Source of the DNA: Przewalskia tangutica
Taxonomy: Eukaryota > Streptophyta > Magnoliopsida > Solanales > Solanaceae
Reading direction: 5' to 3'
Assembly: GCA_029844215.1 (NCBI GenBank)
Contig: CM056732.1
Span: 48,841,007 to 48,905,006, forward strand
Length of the DNA: 64,000 bases
In this document: one piece after another, positions 25,933 through 38,143 of the stretch
How the letters are laid out: each line of letters opens with the position of its first letter
Numbering within the stretch: position 1 is the stretch's first letter
Made by a program: the position numbers and the translations under genes
Notes under the pieces: generated by a model
Seen by the model: the letters and a program-made list of their open reading frames with translations, nothing else
Told to the model about the DNA's origin: nothing
Databases searched by the model: none

Positions 25933-25944
25933 TGGTATCATAGC
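25933..25944 (+). promoter_or_regulatory. TRG1 primer-binding site
   Basis: tggtatcatagc starts four bases after the LTR end and differs from the initiator tRNA-Met match TGGTATCAGAGC by one base. Confidence 0.85.
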
Positions 25945-26129
25945 AGTTAGTCCTCGGAAAGTGTCTACAGACCGTATCTAGTAGAGTCTTGATTATCGGC
26001 GTGTTGTGCACCACACCTATAATCAGGAGGCTGCAGGATATTTAGGATTGGGTTCCATTCTTCTCACTCTGAGATCGTGCCTTAGAGCGGTGTTATAAGT
26101 TGGACTCCCTCTGACGTATTCTTATGTGC

Positions 26130-26134
26130 CAGTT
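26130..26134 (+). promoter_or_regulatory. Splice-acceptor-like CAG just before TRG1 gag ATG
   Basis: The sequence cttatgtgccag ends two bases before the gag ATG at 26135. D has aaacag two bases before its gag ATG and G has ttccag at the same spacing. Together with the conserved donor-like site in the LTR this suggests a leader intron. The role is inferred. Confidence 0.3.
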
Positions 26135-27393
26135 ATGCCTCTACGTAAGGCAACCAGGGCCCAGAAGGGCAAGGCAGAGGAGTCGCGAGTAGAACACGAG
26201 AGGGTCATGAGGCACGTGCCCATTACCCGGCGTGGTACTTCATACACGGAGTTCGCGACGCCGCCAAATTTCAAAGAGAGTTTAGCGCAGCGGCAGCTTC
26301 ATCGTGGCGATATTCGAGCCTCCGCCCACGACCAGGAGACGAGGATATGGATTACAAAGAGATGACCCTGTTACTAGCTAGGATTGTAGCAAGGAATGAG
26401 GACAGACAGGAGCCGGTGGTATCGGTGGTACACCCCAGAGCCGATAGTTTGAGGCTTCGGGACTTCTTGAGTTGCAGTCCACCAGAGTTCTATGGGTCGA
26501 GAACTGAGGAAGATCCTCATGAGTTTATTCGACAGTTGCAGCAGATCATGAAAGTGATCAAGGCCTCAGAGACAGAGTCGGTGGTATTGGGTTCACATCG
26601 GCTGCGTGATACTGCAGTCGACTGGTTTGATTCATGGGAACTGTCCCGGGGGGAGCATGCACTTCCAGCTGGTTGGGACGAGTTCTCAGAGGCATTTCTT
26701 ACACACTTCTTGCCTTCGCAGATGAGGAGAGTTCGGTCAGATAGATTTATGATGTTGAGGCAGAACGGGCGTACGGTTCAGGAGTACAATGTAGAGTTTG
26801 ACTCGTTGGCTCGGTATGTCCCCGCTTTAGTGGCAGACATGGAGGATAGAGTGCACCGCTATGTCACAGGGCTCGATGATTATTTAGCACAGGGTTGCAC
26901 GGGTGTAGCTCTTCAGCCGGGCATGGACATTGCCGCATCCAGGCTTATGCGCAGCAGACTGAGGAACGTAGAGGTCGACGGAATGACCGAGATCAGCATA
27001 AGAGGGCCAAGACAGTAGGGTCCTTTGGTAACTTTCGAGGCAGAAAGCCTCAAGAAGATCAATATGTACCTCATCCGTGCAGTGGTCCTCCGCGCTTTCG
27101 TGACGCCCAGGTATTCAGGAGCAGGTCAGGGCTCCAAGGGTTCAGGTTTTCGGGGGAGTAGGGGTGTTAGTCTGAGGAAGCCACATCTACCTCGGCGTAA
27201 TCGATGTGGTAGAACTCATTACGGGGAGTGTCGTGCTAGTTTGGAAGATTGTTATACTTGCGGCCGACAGGGCCATTTTGCGAAGGATTGTCCGACCAGA
27301 GGTAGCGCGGATGTAGAGACTCAGCCTTCGGGATCAGTGACTGATTCATCGCCTTCTCTAGCTATACGCCCTGCAAGGCAGGATTTTGATTAG
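26135..27393 (+). pseudogene. TRG1 gag with CCHC zinc knuckle (frameshifted)
   Basis: The only gene of TRG1; Gag forms the virus-like particle and binds element RNA. It opens MPLRKATRAQKGKAEESR. The capsid part (SLRLRDFLSCSPPEFYGSR, ASETESVVLGSHRLRDTAVDWFDSW, NGRTVQEYNVEFDSLARYVPAL) lies at 26347-26930. The knuckle CYTCGRQGHFAKDC lies at 27250-27291. Compared with H, frame shifts occur at about 26290-26340, at about 26930 (one C lost in gccgcat) and back again at about 27150. The last two leave the knuckle in the capsid frame, though a stop at 27016-27018 falls between. The protein ends at a stop at 27391-27393, about 33 residues after the knuckle, where H and D continue into protease. It closely resembles H Gag, a likely autonomous relative. 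Confidence 0.88.
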
Positions 27394-28354
27394 AGCGACA
27401 AAGGTAAAGTGAAGTAATAGTTACAGGTATATCCTTAACCCTCTAGAGATTAGTATGCGTGATATGATGATTATATGTTAGGTATTATGTTCGGATAGCA
27501 TTGTGTAAATTATGTTTAAGACACCTGGTTAGAAGGAAAGGTAGGTTTGGGTGCATGGAGATTATGAGCCTTAGAATTTAGATAACCGTGGAGACCTTAG
27601 ATACAAGACCGTCCTGAGTAAAAGATTTTACGATTGATATTGGTCGAAGTACATTTTATGCGTGGAGTATTTTGTGTGATAAGTCCATAAGTGGTGTGAT
27701 ATGAAGGTGAGTAGTTAAGCTAAGAAGACCCCTAGGCTTTCATGACTTGAATAGTGAGATTGTTCCGGACCGGGAACAAGAATTTGGCGCGAATGGGTCG
27801 GGTTGAGGCCAGATCGCGGGTCAACCCGCAGCCCGGAATAAAGTGAGGTAAGTTTGGGGTGGTTCCGCTAGGTGATAGGGTCACGAGGGTGCAAGGCCCA
27901 AGTTTAGGTAACCATTGTACGAGTTCGTGAATGCGTTCGACCAGAATCGGATCATGAAGGCCGGGAATGGCCTTAAGGGAAATTGAGGCTAGTAAGATGA
28001 CCAAGTTTGGAGGTAGTAAATCCAAGGTTTTGGAAACTGAAGCAATGACTGAAGTGTGGTACGTGTACTAGAAAGAGTTAGGGTGTACGAGAAAGGTACG
28101 ACGAGTAAGTAAAGAAGCGAACATATGTTGAGAGAATGGAAGTGATTATTTATGTGAAGTAAGGGTGCGAAGAGAGTAACCTATAGACCAGGAGTAGGAG
28201 TTAATTGTGATGTTACACTTTAGAGGTGATTCCTCGTTGACTTGTATTTGAGTTTTGCGCATGTGTTATATTATGGCCATGTATGACATGATTGGTTTTG
28301 TAAGTATAGTAGTGAGGACTATACCGGCGCATGTGTGTTTGGAGACTTAGAAAG
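27394..28354 (+). other. Non-coding spacer that replaces pol in TRG1
   Basis: About 960 bp between the gag stop and the hairpin. No protease, RT, RNase H or integrase motif is visible in any frame. Its core (about 27730-28050), with blocks such as caaggcccaagtttaggta, gaaggccgggaatggcctta and agatgaccaagtttgg, is also present at 34250-34560 in TRG2. A 97-codon minus-strand frame here is not kept in TRG2 and is probably chance. Confidence 0.8.
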
Positions 28355-28389
28355 AACATTCGGGACGAATGTTTCTAAGGGGGGAAGAA
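28355..28389 (+). promoter_or_regulatory. TRG1 hairpin and polypurine tract
   Basis: AACATTCG-GGA-CGAATGTT at 28355-28373, then aaggggggaagaa before the LTR start at 28390. Confidence 0.85.
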
Positions 28390-29516
28390 TGTTACACCCC
28401 GTAGTTCCAGGGTATGTATATGAGGACGTACGTACGAGAATACGACATTAAGATTGGAAAGGAAGAAAGATTTGATTTTCCGACGGAAAATTTTCCGAAT
28501 TTTTGTGAAGGAAAAAGGTTCGTTAATGGGAATTGGATTCCCAGTTTTGGTATTTGGACTTCTGGGAATATAATAGAATTATGGATTTTATTTTCTGAAA
28601 TTGGTCATGTGAGGCCCACGGGAGGAATTTACGGTTTTGTGGGACCCACATTAGTTTCGAGATTTTAACCGATTATGGATATTTCGGAAGATGAAATATT
28701 TTGGACCAATAGGAGGGCGACATGTGTCACCCCCATGTGGGCCTTATGGCCGAAATTGTGTGACAAATGGACAAGCCAAGTGTCCAAGTCTTGTAAGATA
28801 TTTTGTGTGGACAAGTGGCTTGTGGGACCCACACACACTTGTCCCCAATCTCAACCACACACTTGCTTTCATCCTAGACCTTGGTTGTCTTATATATGCA
28901 CCCTTAGTTGATAAAATCTTTCACACTTAACCATTTCAAGACTTGAGAAAAATACTCCCTCCCTTGACATGTTGCTCTCGGCCATGGTACACTTCTTGAC
29001 CAAATATTTGTCCAACAATTCTTAAACTCTTAAGTGTTCTTCCTTGATGTGTTAGAAAGGTTGTTAACCAAGTGTTAGACAAGAATTCACACCCCTAGCC
29101 TTTGAAACCCCTCTTGGCCGAAACTTGCCTAGTTGGAACCCTAAGTGTTCTTCACTTTTTGGAGTTGATTCTTGAAGAGAAGTTGGTTAGGAGCTTCTAA
29201 GGGTGACTTGTGGCGGATTGGAACATAAGTATTTGGAGCTAAACTTGCTAAGGAGCGACTTTAAGTTCTTGGATATTTTTGGGCTTTTGAGGTAATGAAC
29301 TTTGTTGTTATACCCCGTATTTCCAGAGTATGTACGTGAGGGCGTACGTATTAAAATTTTTGCCTTAAGAATTGGCTTTGGTTCGAAATTTGGGCACAAG
29401 TGCCGAATAGAGTCGTTTCGACTAAACGCTTCCACGACTTACGCTGGGAAAATTCCGGCTATGTCATTTAGTATTTTTGCGGATTTTTCCGAGCGGGAAC
29501 ATTTTGGATCAACGGA

Positions 29517-29720
29517 GGTGACACTTGTCACCTCATTGACGGCAAAGAGGGGCTTGGCCTCGCCGATTGGTCCCTCCTTTTGTGCCTTGTTTGGTGGCTT
29601 GTTTTGTGGAGTGTTTTGTGGAGTGTTTTGTGGGTGCACTTGGCTTGATCTTGGCCTTACACTTGCCTTACACATGGATGGATCTTGGCCATTGGTTGGC
29701 CTTTGCTTGGCCTATAAATA
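29517..29720 (+). promoter_or_regulatory. TRG2 5' LTR promoter block
   Basis: Palindrome ggtgacacttgtcacc (29517-29532) and TATA box tataaata (29713-29720), about 408 bp from the LTR start. The 3' LTR has the same at 34954-34969 and 35147-35154. Confidence 0.65.
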
Positions 29721-31813
29721 GCTCCCCTTTGTGAAGACTTTCTTCATCCACAAATTGTTCTAAGTGATAAATCCCTTCCCCTCCCTCTTGTAGACTCTCG
29801 TCCAAGAGCTCCTCTCCCCCCTCTTTTGTGAGCTAGCCGAGAGCCTCCCCCTCCCCCCTTAGCCGAGGGGTACACCCCCCCCCTCTAGTGGTGCTAGCAA
29901 TGGATACCCCTAGCCTAGTTACTTTGATAATACCCCTTTGTTGTGGTATAGAAATACTCTCCTAGTATTGTTATAATGCCCAAATACCTTAGCCTTGTAC
30001 CTTGTAGTATTCCAAAGATACCTCTATACGTAGAGCTTAAATACTACCTTTTGTCCTTTTAGTCTCAAACCAAACCCTAAGAAAATCTTCATTGTTGTTT
30101 GAAGTACTTAAGAGAAGTTGGTTAGAACTTCTAAGGGTTGTTTGGAGCGGATTGGAGCACTCGGAGTAGGAGCTGCCGTTGCTCGTGATCGACTTTATAC
30201 TTGGATAATTTTGGGCTTATCGAGGTAAACACTATCAGTTCTTCTATTGTAATTGGAAATTACATGTTTGAATATATAGTTGAAGTATACTATATGTAAC
30301 TACTTAGTATTACGGCAATGTCTTTTGACTTAAGCTCAAGAATTAAGAACTGAATCAATCGAATCAGAATTACATAGATCAGACATGAGACTTGTGTAGC
30401 ATTCTTGTGTAGTAGAATTGTACGCCATGTTAGACGTGTTAACCCCCGGTTGGCTTCGTAGCCGATTCGATAGAGAGGAGATTTACGCTGTCATGGGAGG
30501 TGCCAATTTTCGTAGATTATGGAACGCTGAGATCTAGATGTTTAATAGACGTTTGTGGCCTTTATAGGTGAAAGTACTAAGAGTAGCGTATTCTACTCGA
30601 GGAGTGGAAAGGGCTAGCGTTGTAGTACTTGGAGCATTTTGCTTATTGTCGTTAAATCGTCGCAGGTATGTGAACCTCTTCCTATCTCTTCTAGCATGAT
30701 ATGTGTGTAACTATGTACGGCAGACGCATACATGTGTTTAATGTATTTGATTGGTTTGAAACATAAAGTGTTATAACGGCTTTACGGGAAGTTGGTTATA
30801 ACAGCTTTATGTAGGTAAGAAAATGGGTTGTGGTTTTTAAAAGATAATTGATTTGATTTATAACCGCTTGGGCGTTATAATAAAACTTGAAGTATTTCAA
30901 AAGATTTATGAATCGCTTTGAAAGAAGTGTAGTATTGTGCTTTGAAAACTTAAGAGTTATACTAGCTTATGGGAAGTTAGGTATAACGCTTAAGAATGGT
31001 TTATCGATGTTAGAAGTTAAGAGACTTGATCTTGTAAGATAAGAGACTTAACTTATTTGTTTTAATGTGAATGTTTGTGAAACCTCATTCGTGAGTAATG
31101 AGTACTTGATTTTATTTAAAGGGATAATGTTTCCGATTTGAAATCGAATGTGTATCGGCGCACCACCGCAGTTAATAAAGGAAAATGTATCAACAATGAT
31201 GAATTGTATTAAAACCAAGAAACCTCCATCCGCATAGAAACTAAGATGAGACAAAATGATATTACATTTTCTAGATCATGGTCATTAAATAAGAATGTTG
31301 TAAACAAGAATAACCTACTCTCACGTGAGACTTATATTACTCAATTGTTCTAAAGAGGAATCATGATTAAGTTTACGAACTATGAAACCATTTGAAAATG
31401 AGAAGTTTGATAATTGAAACTAGGCAAACCGGAACTTAGGAAAAGAATGTTGTTACTTGATTTTGAAAAGGGATGTGGGTTGGTCATTCTTATACTACTG
31501 TATCGTGACTTTTATAAAAGTAATGGATCTCTTTTAAAAAGAACTTAACGATGTAGTACTTGGGGTTAAAACCGGACTTTGGCATAATATGAAAGTACTT
31601 TGAGTTGTGTGAAGCTTGCCTATGCTTGTTGTTGTGAAACTTGCCTATGCTTGTGATGATAGCCTTTGTTGTGTCAATGTGGTATTTCTGTGTTACCGTG
31701 TCTCTCGATAGAGGGCCGGTTGACTTGTCGAGAACTTACTGGACGTCTTGGCGGTGATGGAGAATTCCACTGTATGTTTCCATTTTTGATTATCGCCTTG
31801 TTGTTGATGTCAC

Positions 31814-32130
31814 ATGGACATGTCTACACCGACGCAAGATTCGTGCGTGGCCACGCGCGGGTCGACCACCCAAGATATTGTTATTGAGGTAACATGGACA
31901 TGCCTACACCGGCGCAGATTCCGGTACGCGTGCCACGCCTTGTTATTATTGTTGCAACATGGACGTGTCTACACCGACGCAAGATTCCGGCACGTGGCCA
32001 CGCGTGGTTGACCAAAGATATTCTTATGAGGTTACGGGCATGTCTACACCGACGCAGATTCCGGTACGTGGCCACGCGGCCTTGTTATTGTTGCATCATG
32101 GACATGTCTACACCGAGGCGATTCCGGGCA
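31814..32130 (+). repeat. Minisatellite in TRG2 5' LTR, five copies
   Basis: Units of about 60-80 bp with atggacatgtctacaccgac, gcagattccggtacgtggcc. Starts near 31814, 31893, 31959, 32038 and 32098. Confidence 0.85.
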
Positions 32131-32704
32131 CGCGCCATGATGCGAACATGATGGATGTTATGGGCGTGAGACCCATAGTTATATTTGAGTGGTGACTTTG
32201 AGGCGTGAGTCCCCGACTTGATCGCTTTTATGTGCATCGTATTTTGGTTATCATACATGTCTCCCGCTTGTTAAGCTATTATGATTTCATTTACGATTTG
32301 TGCTTTCACATACTGTACCGTGTTATCGACCTCCTTCGGCCGCGTCATGCCGCAGTAGGTACATCGGCCGTGGATCCTCGCCTCGTGATCTCGCCATTGC
32401 TGGGAAGCTCCGCTTTCTCGAGGCTTATCTTTTGCATGTGTTCCCGAGTTGTAGTTCTTGTACATTCGTGGTATGGCGGGCCTGTCCGTCATAGTCGCTG
32501 AAAATCTTGAGGTCCAGAATCACATGCGGTGGTTGTAAAAGGATTAAACTGTCGTTTTATGATATACCAAGGCAATCGCTTGGTTGGCCTGCCTATTTAT
32601 TATATCTCTTGTTTCATGATTCATGTTTTATTTTCCGCCGGTTTTCTCTCGATGTTGTATCACTAGTGCCCGGTAAGGCACCGAACGCCCGTTCGGGCGC
32701 AAAG

Positions 32705-32716
32705 TGGTATCGAGCG
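32705..32716 (+). promoter_or_regulatory. TRG2 primer-binding site (altered)
   Basis: tggtatcgagcg sits where TGGTATCAGAGC is expected; cag appears as cg. Confidence 0.7.
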
Positions 32717-32901
32717 CTTAGTCCTCTGAAAAGTGTCTACTGCATCGTGTCTAGTAGAGTCTTGATTATCGTGTTGTGCACCACATCTATAATCGTGAGG
32801 CTATAGGACATTTAGGATTGGTTTCTATTCTTCTCATTCCGAGATCGTGCCTTAGAGCCGTGTTGTAAGTTGGACCCTCCGACGTGTTTCGTTTTACCGC
32901 T

Positions 32902-34040
32902 ATGCCTCGCGAAAGGCAACCAGGCCTGAAGGGCAAGGCAGCCGAGGAGTCGCTAGTGGATTCTGAGGAGTACGAGGCGCAGCCCGGCCAAGACTGAGGT
33001 AGTGCTCAGACGGCGAGTTTTGCGACGCCAAAGACCAAAGAGAGTTTAGAGTCGCAGCAGCCGTCACTGAGACCGCAAGACTGAGCCTCCACCCACACCG
33101 AGCGGAGAGATGGGTCACGCGAGACGGCTCATTATCGCCGTGGTTGTGGCTGATATGAGGATAGGCCGACGCAGCAGCCCAGCCCAAAGAAGACTGTAGT
33201 ACACCCGAGGCGCAGTTTGAGGCTACGGATTTCTTAGTTGTAGCCCGCGAGTTTTACTGGTCGAGGCCGAGGATGATCCGCAGGAGTTCATCCGCCGATT
33301 CGCAGAGATCACGCGGTGATCAAGGCTTCGAGATCGAGTCTGTGACTTTGTTCAGATCGCCGCGTGATACCGCATCGATCGTTTGACTTCGCGAGCTTTC
33401 CGGGAGAGCATGCACTTCCACCGCTTGGGACGAAGTTTTGGCCTTCCCGCACATTTCTTGCCTCCACAAACGGCGAGGGCTCGGGCCGGCGATTTTTGAT
33501 GTTAAGCGTAACGGGCGCATTCGGAGTACAATGTGGAGTTCGACTCATCGCCCGGTATGTTCCCGCATTAGTAGCTAGTATGGAGGATCGAGTGCACCGA
33601 TATGTTACAAGGCTCGATGATTACCTAGCAGAGAGTTGTTCGGGTGTTTCTCTTCAGCCGGGCATGGACATTGCCCGCATTCAGGCTCATGCACTTGGGT
33701 GCGAGGAGCGCAGATATCGACGGGTGGACCGCCAGAAGGCGCCGTGACGGCCGGATATTTTGGCGACTTTTCGAGGCGGACCGCCTCAAGAAGACTAGTT
33801 ATGTACCTCCGCCATTGCGCAGTAGTCCTCCGCAGCCTTCGACCTCGGGATATTCAGAGCGTGTCGTGGCTCGTGTTTCGATGATCGTGAAGTAGGTGTT
33901 GGCTGATGCAACACCCCTACCTCGTGGCCGATGTGGTAGACCGCATTTCGGGAGTGTCGTAGTACCAAGGAGCTTGTTATTCTTGCGCCAACAGGCCATA
34001 TGACGAGAGATCCGACACTGGGTAGCACTGGTAGATAGCA
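32902..34040 (+). pseudogene. TRG2 gag, heavily broken
   Basis: It opens with MPRERQPGLKGKA at 32902 and keeps short in-register pieces of the same Gag as TRG1 and H: GEHALPPLGTKFWP near 33400, MEDRVHRYVTRLDDYLAESCSGVSLQPGMDI at about 33580-33675, and a zinc-knuckle remnant near 33970-34015. Frame changes every few dozen bases, mostly through losses around cag, ctg and gg. It cannot make Gag as written. The damage may be partly sequence error. Confidence 0.75.
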
Positions 34041-34109
34041 TGCATTACTAGAGCAATTCGGGCCACTAGAGGTCGCGGTGGAAGTTCAGCTTAGCGGTCC
34101 TCGAACCGC

Positions 34110-34719
34110 CTAGTTTCGTATATCCTTAACCTCTAGAGTTTTGTGTGTATTGATGTTGTTGATGTGTTTAATGATATGTTTGGATAGCTTTGTGCTAAAA
34201 TGTGATTTAGAAACTCGTTAGTGAAAAGGGTAAGTCCCTTGGTAGTGTGAAATGGAAGTGGTAGCTTTCATGACCTGTATAGGTAAGATTGTTCTGATCA
34301 AGAACTAGAGAGTCGGGCGCTACAGCTGGGTCGGGTTGGGATGCCGCGGGCCAACCCGCCCCGCTTTGGAGGAAGGGTCAGCTCAGGTGGTCCCGCCAGT
34401 GGCAGGTCACGAGGGTGCTAGGCCCAAGTTTAGATGACCATCGTATGAGTTCGTGGATACGCTCGATCGTAATCAGTTCGTGAAGGCCGGAATGGCCTTA
34501 GGGAATCGAGGTTAGTGAGATGACCAAGTTTGAGGTAGTGACTCAAGGGTTGGGAAACGAAGCGTTGACAGAGTGTGGTACGACACTAGAACGAGTTCGA
34601 GTGTTCGCGAGCATCGCGAAAGCGGAGAAGTGAACGGTGTTTTTGGTACAGCGTGGCATGATTGTTTTCAGACGATAGCGTTGAAGACTATATCGACGCC
34701 GTTGTTTTGAGACTGAAGG
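34110..34719 (+). other. TRG2 spacer homologous to the TRG1 spacer
   Basis: From atatccttaacctctagag to the hairpin. It shares ordered blocks with TRG1 27427-28110, for example cacgagggtgctaggcccaa and gtgaaggccggaatggcctt. It is shorter than in TRG1 and lacks coding signals. Confidence 0.75.
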
Positions 34720-34749
34720 AACATTCGACGAATGTTTCTAAGGGAAGAA
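34720..34749 (+). promoter_or_regulatory. TRG2 hairpin and polypurine tract
   Basis: AACATTCG-A-CGAATGTT at 34720-34736, then aagggaagaa before the LTR start at 34750. Confidence 0.75.
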
Positions 34750-37700
34750 TGTTATACCGATTTCCGCAGTATGTGAGGGCGACGATTAAAATTTTTGCCT
34801 TAAGAATTGGCTTTGGTTCAAATTTGGGCACAAGTGCCGAATAGAGTCGTCGACGAAACGCTTTCCATTACTACGCTGGGAAAATTACGGCGATGTCATT
34901 TAGTATTTTTTGGGATTTTTCCGAGCGACGGAACATTTTTTGGATTAACGGAGGGTGACACTTGTCACCTCATTGACGCAAAGAGGGCTTGGCCTCGCCG
35001 ATTGGTCCCTCCTTTGTGCCTTGTTTGGTGGCTTGTTTTGTGGAGTGTTTTGTGGAGTGTTTTGTGGGTGCACTTGGCTTGATCTTGGCCTTACACTTGC
35101 CTTACACATGGATGGATCTTGGCCATTGGTTGGCCTTTGCTTTGCCTATAAATAGCTCCCTGTGAAGACTTTCTTCATCCACAAATTGTTCTAAGTGATA
35201 AATCCCTTCCTCCCTCTTGTAGACTCTCGTCCAAGAGCTCCTCTCCCTCTTGTGAGCTAGCCGAGAGCCTCCCCTCCCCTTAGCCGAGTGGGTACACCCC
35301 CTCTAGTGCTAGCCGTGGGATACCCCCTAGCCTAGTTACTGTATAATACCCCTTGTTGTGGTATAGAAATACTCTCCTAGTATTGTTATAATGCCCAAAT
35401 ACCTTAGCCTTGTACCTTGTAGTATTCCAAAGATACCTCTATACGTAGAGCCCGGAAATACTACCTTTTGTCCTTTTTAGTCTCAAACCGAAACCCTAAG
35501 AAAATCTTCATTGTTGTTGAAGTACTTAAGAGAAGTTGGTTAGAACTTCTAAGGGTTGTTTGGAGCGTATTGGAGCACTCGGAGTAGGAGCTAATCGTTG
35601 CTCAGGATCGACTTTATACTTGGATAATTTTGGGCTTATCGAGGTAAACACTATCGTTCTTCTATTGTAATTGGAAATTACATGTTTGAATATATAGTCA
35701 AGTATACTATATGTAACTACTTAGTATTACGGCAATGTCTTTTGACTTAAGCCCAAGAATTAAGAATCGAATCGAATCGAATCAGAATTACATAGACCAG
35801 ACAGAGACTTGTGTAGCATTACCGTAGTAGAATTGTACGCGTCCGTTAGACGTGTTAACCCCTCGTTGGCTTGGTAGCCGACCTCGATGAGAGAGGAGAT
35901 TTACGCTGCTGCGGGAGGTGCCGAATTTTCTCGTAGATTATGGAACGTTGAGATCTAGATGTTTAATAGACGCCAGGCCTTTATAGTGAAAGTACTAAGA
36001 GTAGCGTATTCTACCGGCGAGTGGAAAGTGGCCAGTGCGTTGTAGTACTGGAGCATTTTGCTTATTGTCGTTAAATCGTCGCGAGGTATGTGAACCTCTT
36101 CCTATCTCTTCTAGCATGATCGGTGTGTAACTATGTAGTACGGTAGACGTACCGGTGTTTCATGTATTGGATGGGTGTGAAACATAAAGTGTTATAACGG
36201 CTTTATGGGAAGTTGGTTATAACAGCTTTATGTAGGTAAGAAACGGGTCATGGTTTTTAAAAGATAATTGATTTGATTTATAATCGGGGGCGTTATAATA
36301 AAATCTTGAAGTATTTCAAAAGATTTATGAATCGCTTTTGAAAGAAGTGTAGTATTGTGCTTTGAAAACTTAAGAGTTATACTAGCTTATGGGAAGTTAG
36401 GTATAACGGCTTAAGAATGGTTTATCATGTTAGAAGTTAAGAGACTTGATCTTGTAAGATAAGAGACTTAACTTATTTGTTTTAATGTGAATGTTTGTGT
36501 GAAACCTCATTCGTGAGTAATGAGTACTTGATTTTATTTAAAGGGATAATGTTTTACCGATTTGAAATCGAACGTATCGACGCACCATCGCAGCTAATAA
36601 AGGAAAATGTATTGAACAATGATGAATTGTATTAAAACCAGAGAAACCTCCATCCGCATAGAAACTAAGACGACAAAATGATATTACATTTTCTAGATCA
36701 TGGTCATTGAAATAAGAATGTTGTAAACAAGAATAACCTACTCACGTGAGACTTATATTACTCAATTGTTCTAAAGAGGAATCAAGTGATTAAGTTTATG
36801 AACTATGAAACCATTTGAAAATGAGAAGTTTGAGTAATCAAACTAGGCAACCGAACTTAGGAAAAGAATGTTGTTACTTGATTTTGAAAAGGGATGTGGG
36901 TTGGTCATTCTTATACTACGGTATCGGGTGACTTTTATAAAAGTAATGGATCTCTTTAAAAAGAACTTAACGATGTAGTACTGGGGTTAAAACCCGACTT
37001 TGGCATAATATGAAAGTACTTTGAGTCGTGTGAAGCTTGCCATGCTTGTTGTTGTGAAACTTGCCTATGCTTGTGATGATAGCCTTGTTGTGTCAATGTG
37101 GTATTTCGTGTTACCGTGTCTCGATAGAGGCCGCTGACTTGTTGAGAACTTACTGGACGGCCGGGCGTGATGGAGAATTCCACGTATGTTTCCATTTTTG
37201 ATTATCGCCTTGTTGTTGATGTCACACGGACATGTCTACACCGACGCAAGATTCCGGCACGTGGCCACGCGCGTGGTTGACCACCCAAGATATTGTTATT
37301 GAGGTAACATGGACATGTCTACACCGGCGCAGATTCCGGTATGCGCCATGCGCCTTGTTATTATTGTTGCAACATGGACGGTTCACACCGGCGCAAGATT
37401 CCGGGCATGTGGCCACGCAGGTTGACCAAGATATTCTTATCGAGGTTACACGGGCATGCCTACACCGATGCAGATTCCGGTACGTGGCCACGCGCCTTGT
37501 TATTATTGTTGCATCACGGACATGTCTACACCGAGGCGATTCCGGCACGCGCCACGATGCGAACATGATGGATGCATGGCGTGAGACCCATAGTTATATT
37601 TGAGTGGTGACTTGAGGCGTGAGTCCTCGACTGACTGCTTTATGTCATGCATCGTATTTTGGTTATCATACATGCCTCCCGCTTGTTAAGCTATTATGAT

Positions 37701-38138
37701 TTCATTTACGGATTTGACGCTTCACATACTTGGTACTGTTAGACCGACTTCTCGGCCGCGCTCATGCCGCAGTAGAGGTACATCGGCCGTGGATCCTCGC
37801 CTCGTGATCTCGCTCAGCTGGGAAGCTCCGTTTCTCGAGGCTTATCTTTTGGTATGTGTTCCCCAGTCAGAGGTTCTTGTACATTCGTGGTACGTATGGC
37901 GGGCCCGTCCCCGGCCATAGTCGTTGAAAATCTTAAGTGCAGGTCTCAGAGAACTGCACGTGGTTGTAAAAGGATTAAACTCGGGTTTTATGTATACCTT
38001 TGAAGGCAATCGCTTTGGTTGGCTGCCTATTTATTATATCTCTTGTTTCATGATTCATGTTTTATTTTCCATTGGTTTTCTCGATGTTGTATCACTAGGT
38101 GCGTAGGTAAGGCACCGATGCGCCCGTTCGGCGTTACA
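34750..38138 (+). repeat. TRG2 3' LTR
   Basis: It starts tgttataccgatttccgcag and ends ttcggcgttaca, followed by the duplication tttgt. Over AT-rich parts it is nearly identical to the 5' LTR. Differences cluster in GC-rich words. Confidence 0.88.
37228..37540 (+). repeat. Minisatellite in TRG2 3' LTR
   Basis: The counterpart of 31814-32130, with about five units of cggacatgtctacaccgacg. Confidence 0.85.
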
Positions 38139-38143
38139 TTTGT

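Larger units (their letters stand above)
29306..32701 (+). repeat. TRG2 5' LTR
   Basis: Starts tgttataccccgtatttcca. The U5 end near 32701 is scrambled (gcccgttcgggcgca where other LTRs have gtcgggtcgtgaca). Donor-like site at 30664-30673, minisatellite at 31814-32130. A C-rich tract (about 29840-29885) lies after the TATA box. Confidence 0.85.
29306..38138 (+). mobile_element. TRG2: second gag-only LTR retrotransposon, nested in TRG1 3' LTR
   Basis: Bracketed by tttgt at 29301-29305 and 38139-38143. LTRs are 29306-32701 (3396 bp) and 34750-38138 (3389 bp), and the internal region is only about 2.05 kb. It has a primer site, a badly broken gag, a spacer matching that of TRG1, a hairpin and a polypurine tract, and no pol. 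Its LTRs differ from those of TRG1 in U3 and minisatellite. Being inside TRG1, it inserted later. Confidence 0.92.

Noticed and set aside
27732..28025. 97-codon minus-strand frame in the TRG1 spacer
   Set aside because: The homologous TRG2 spacer does not keep it open, and it shows no known domain.
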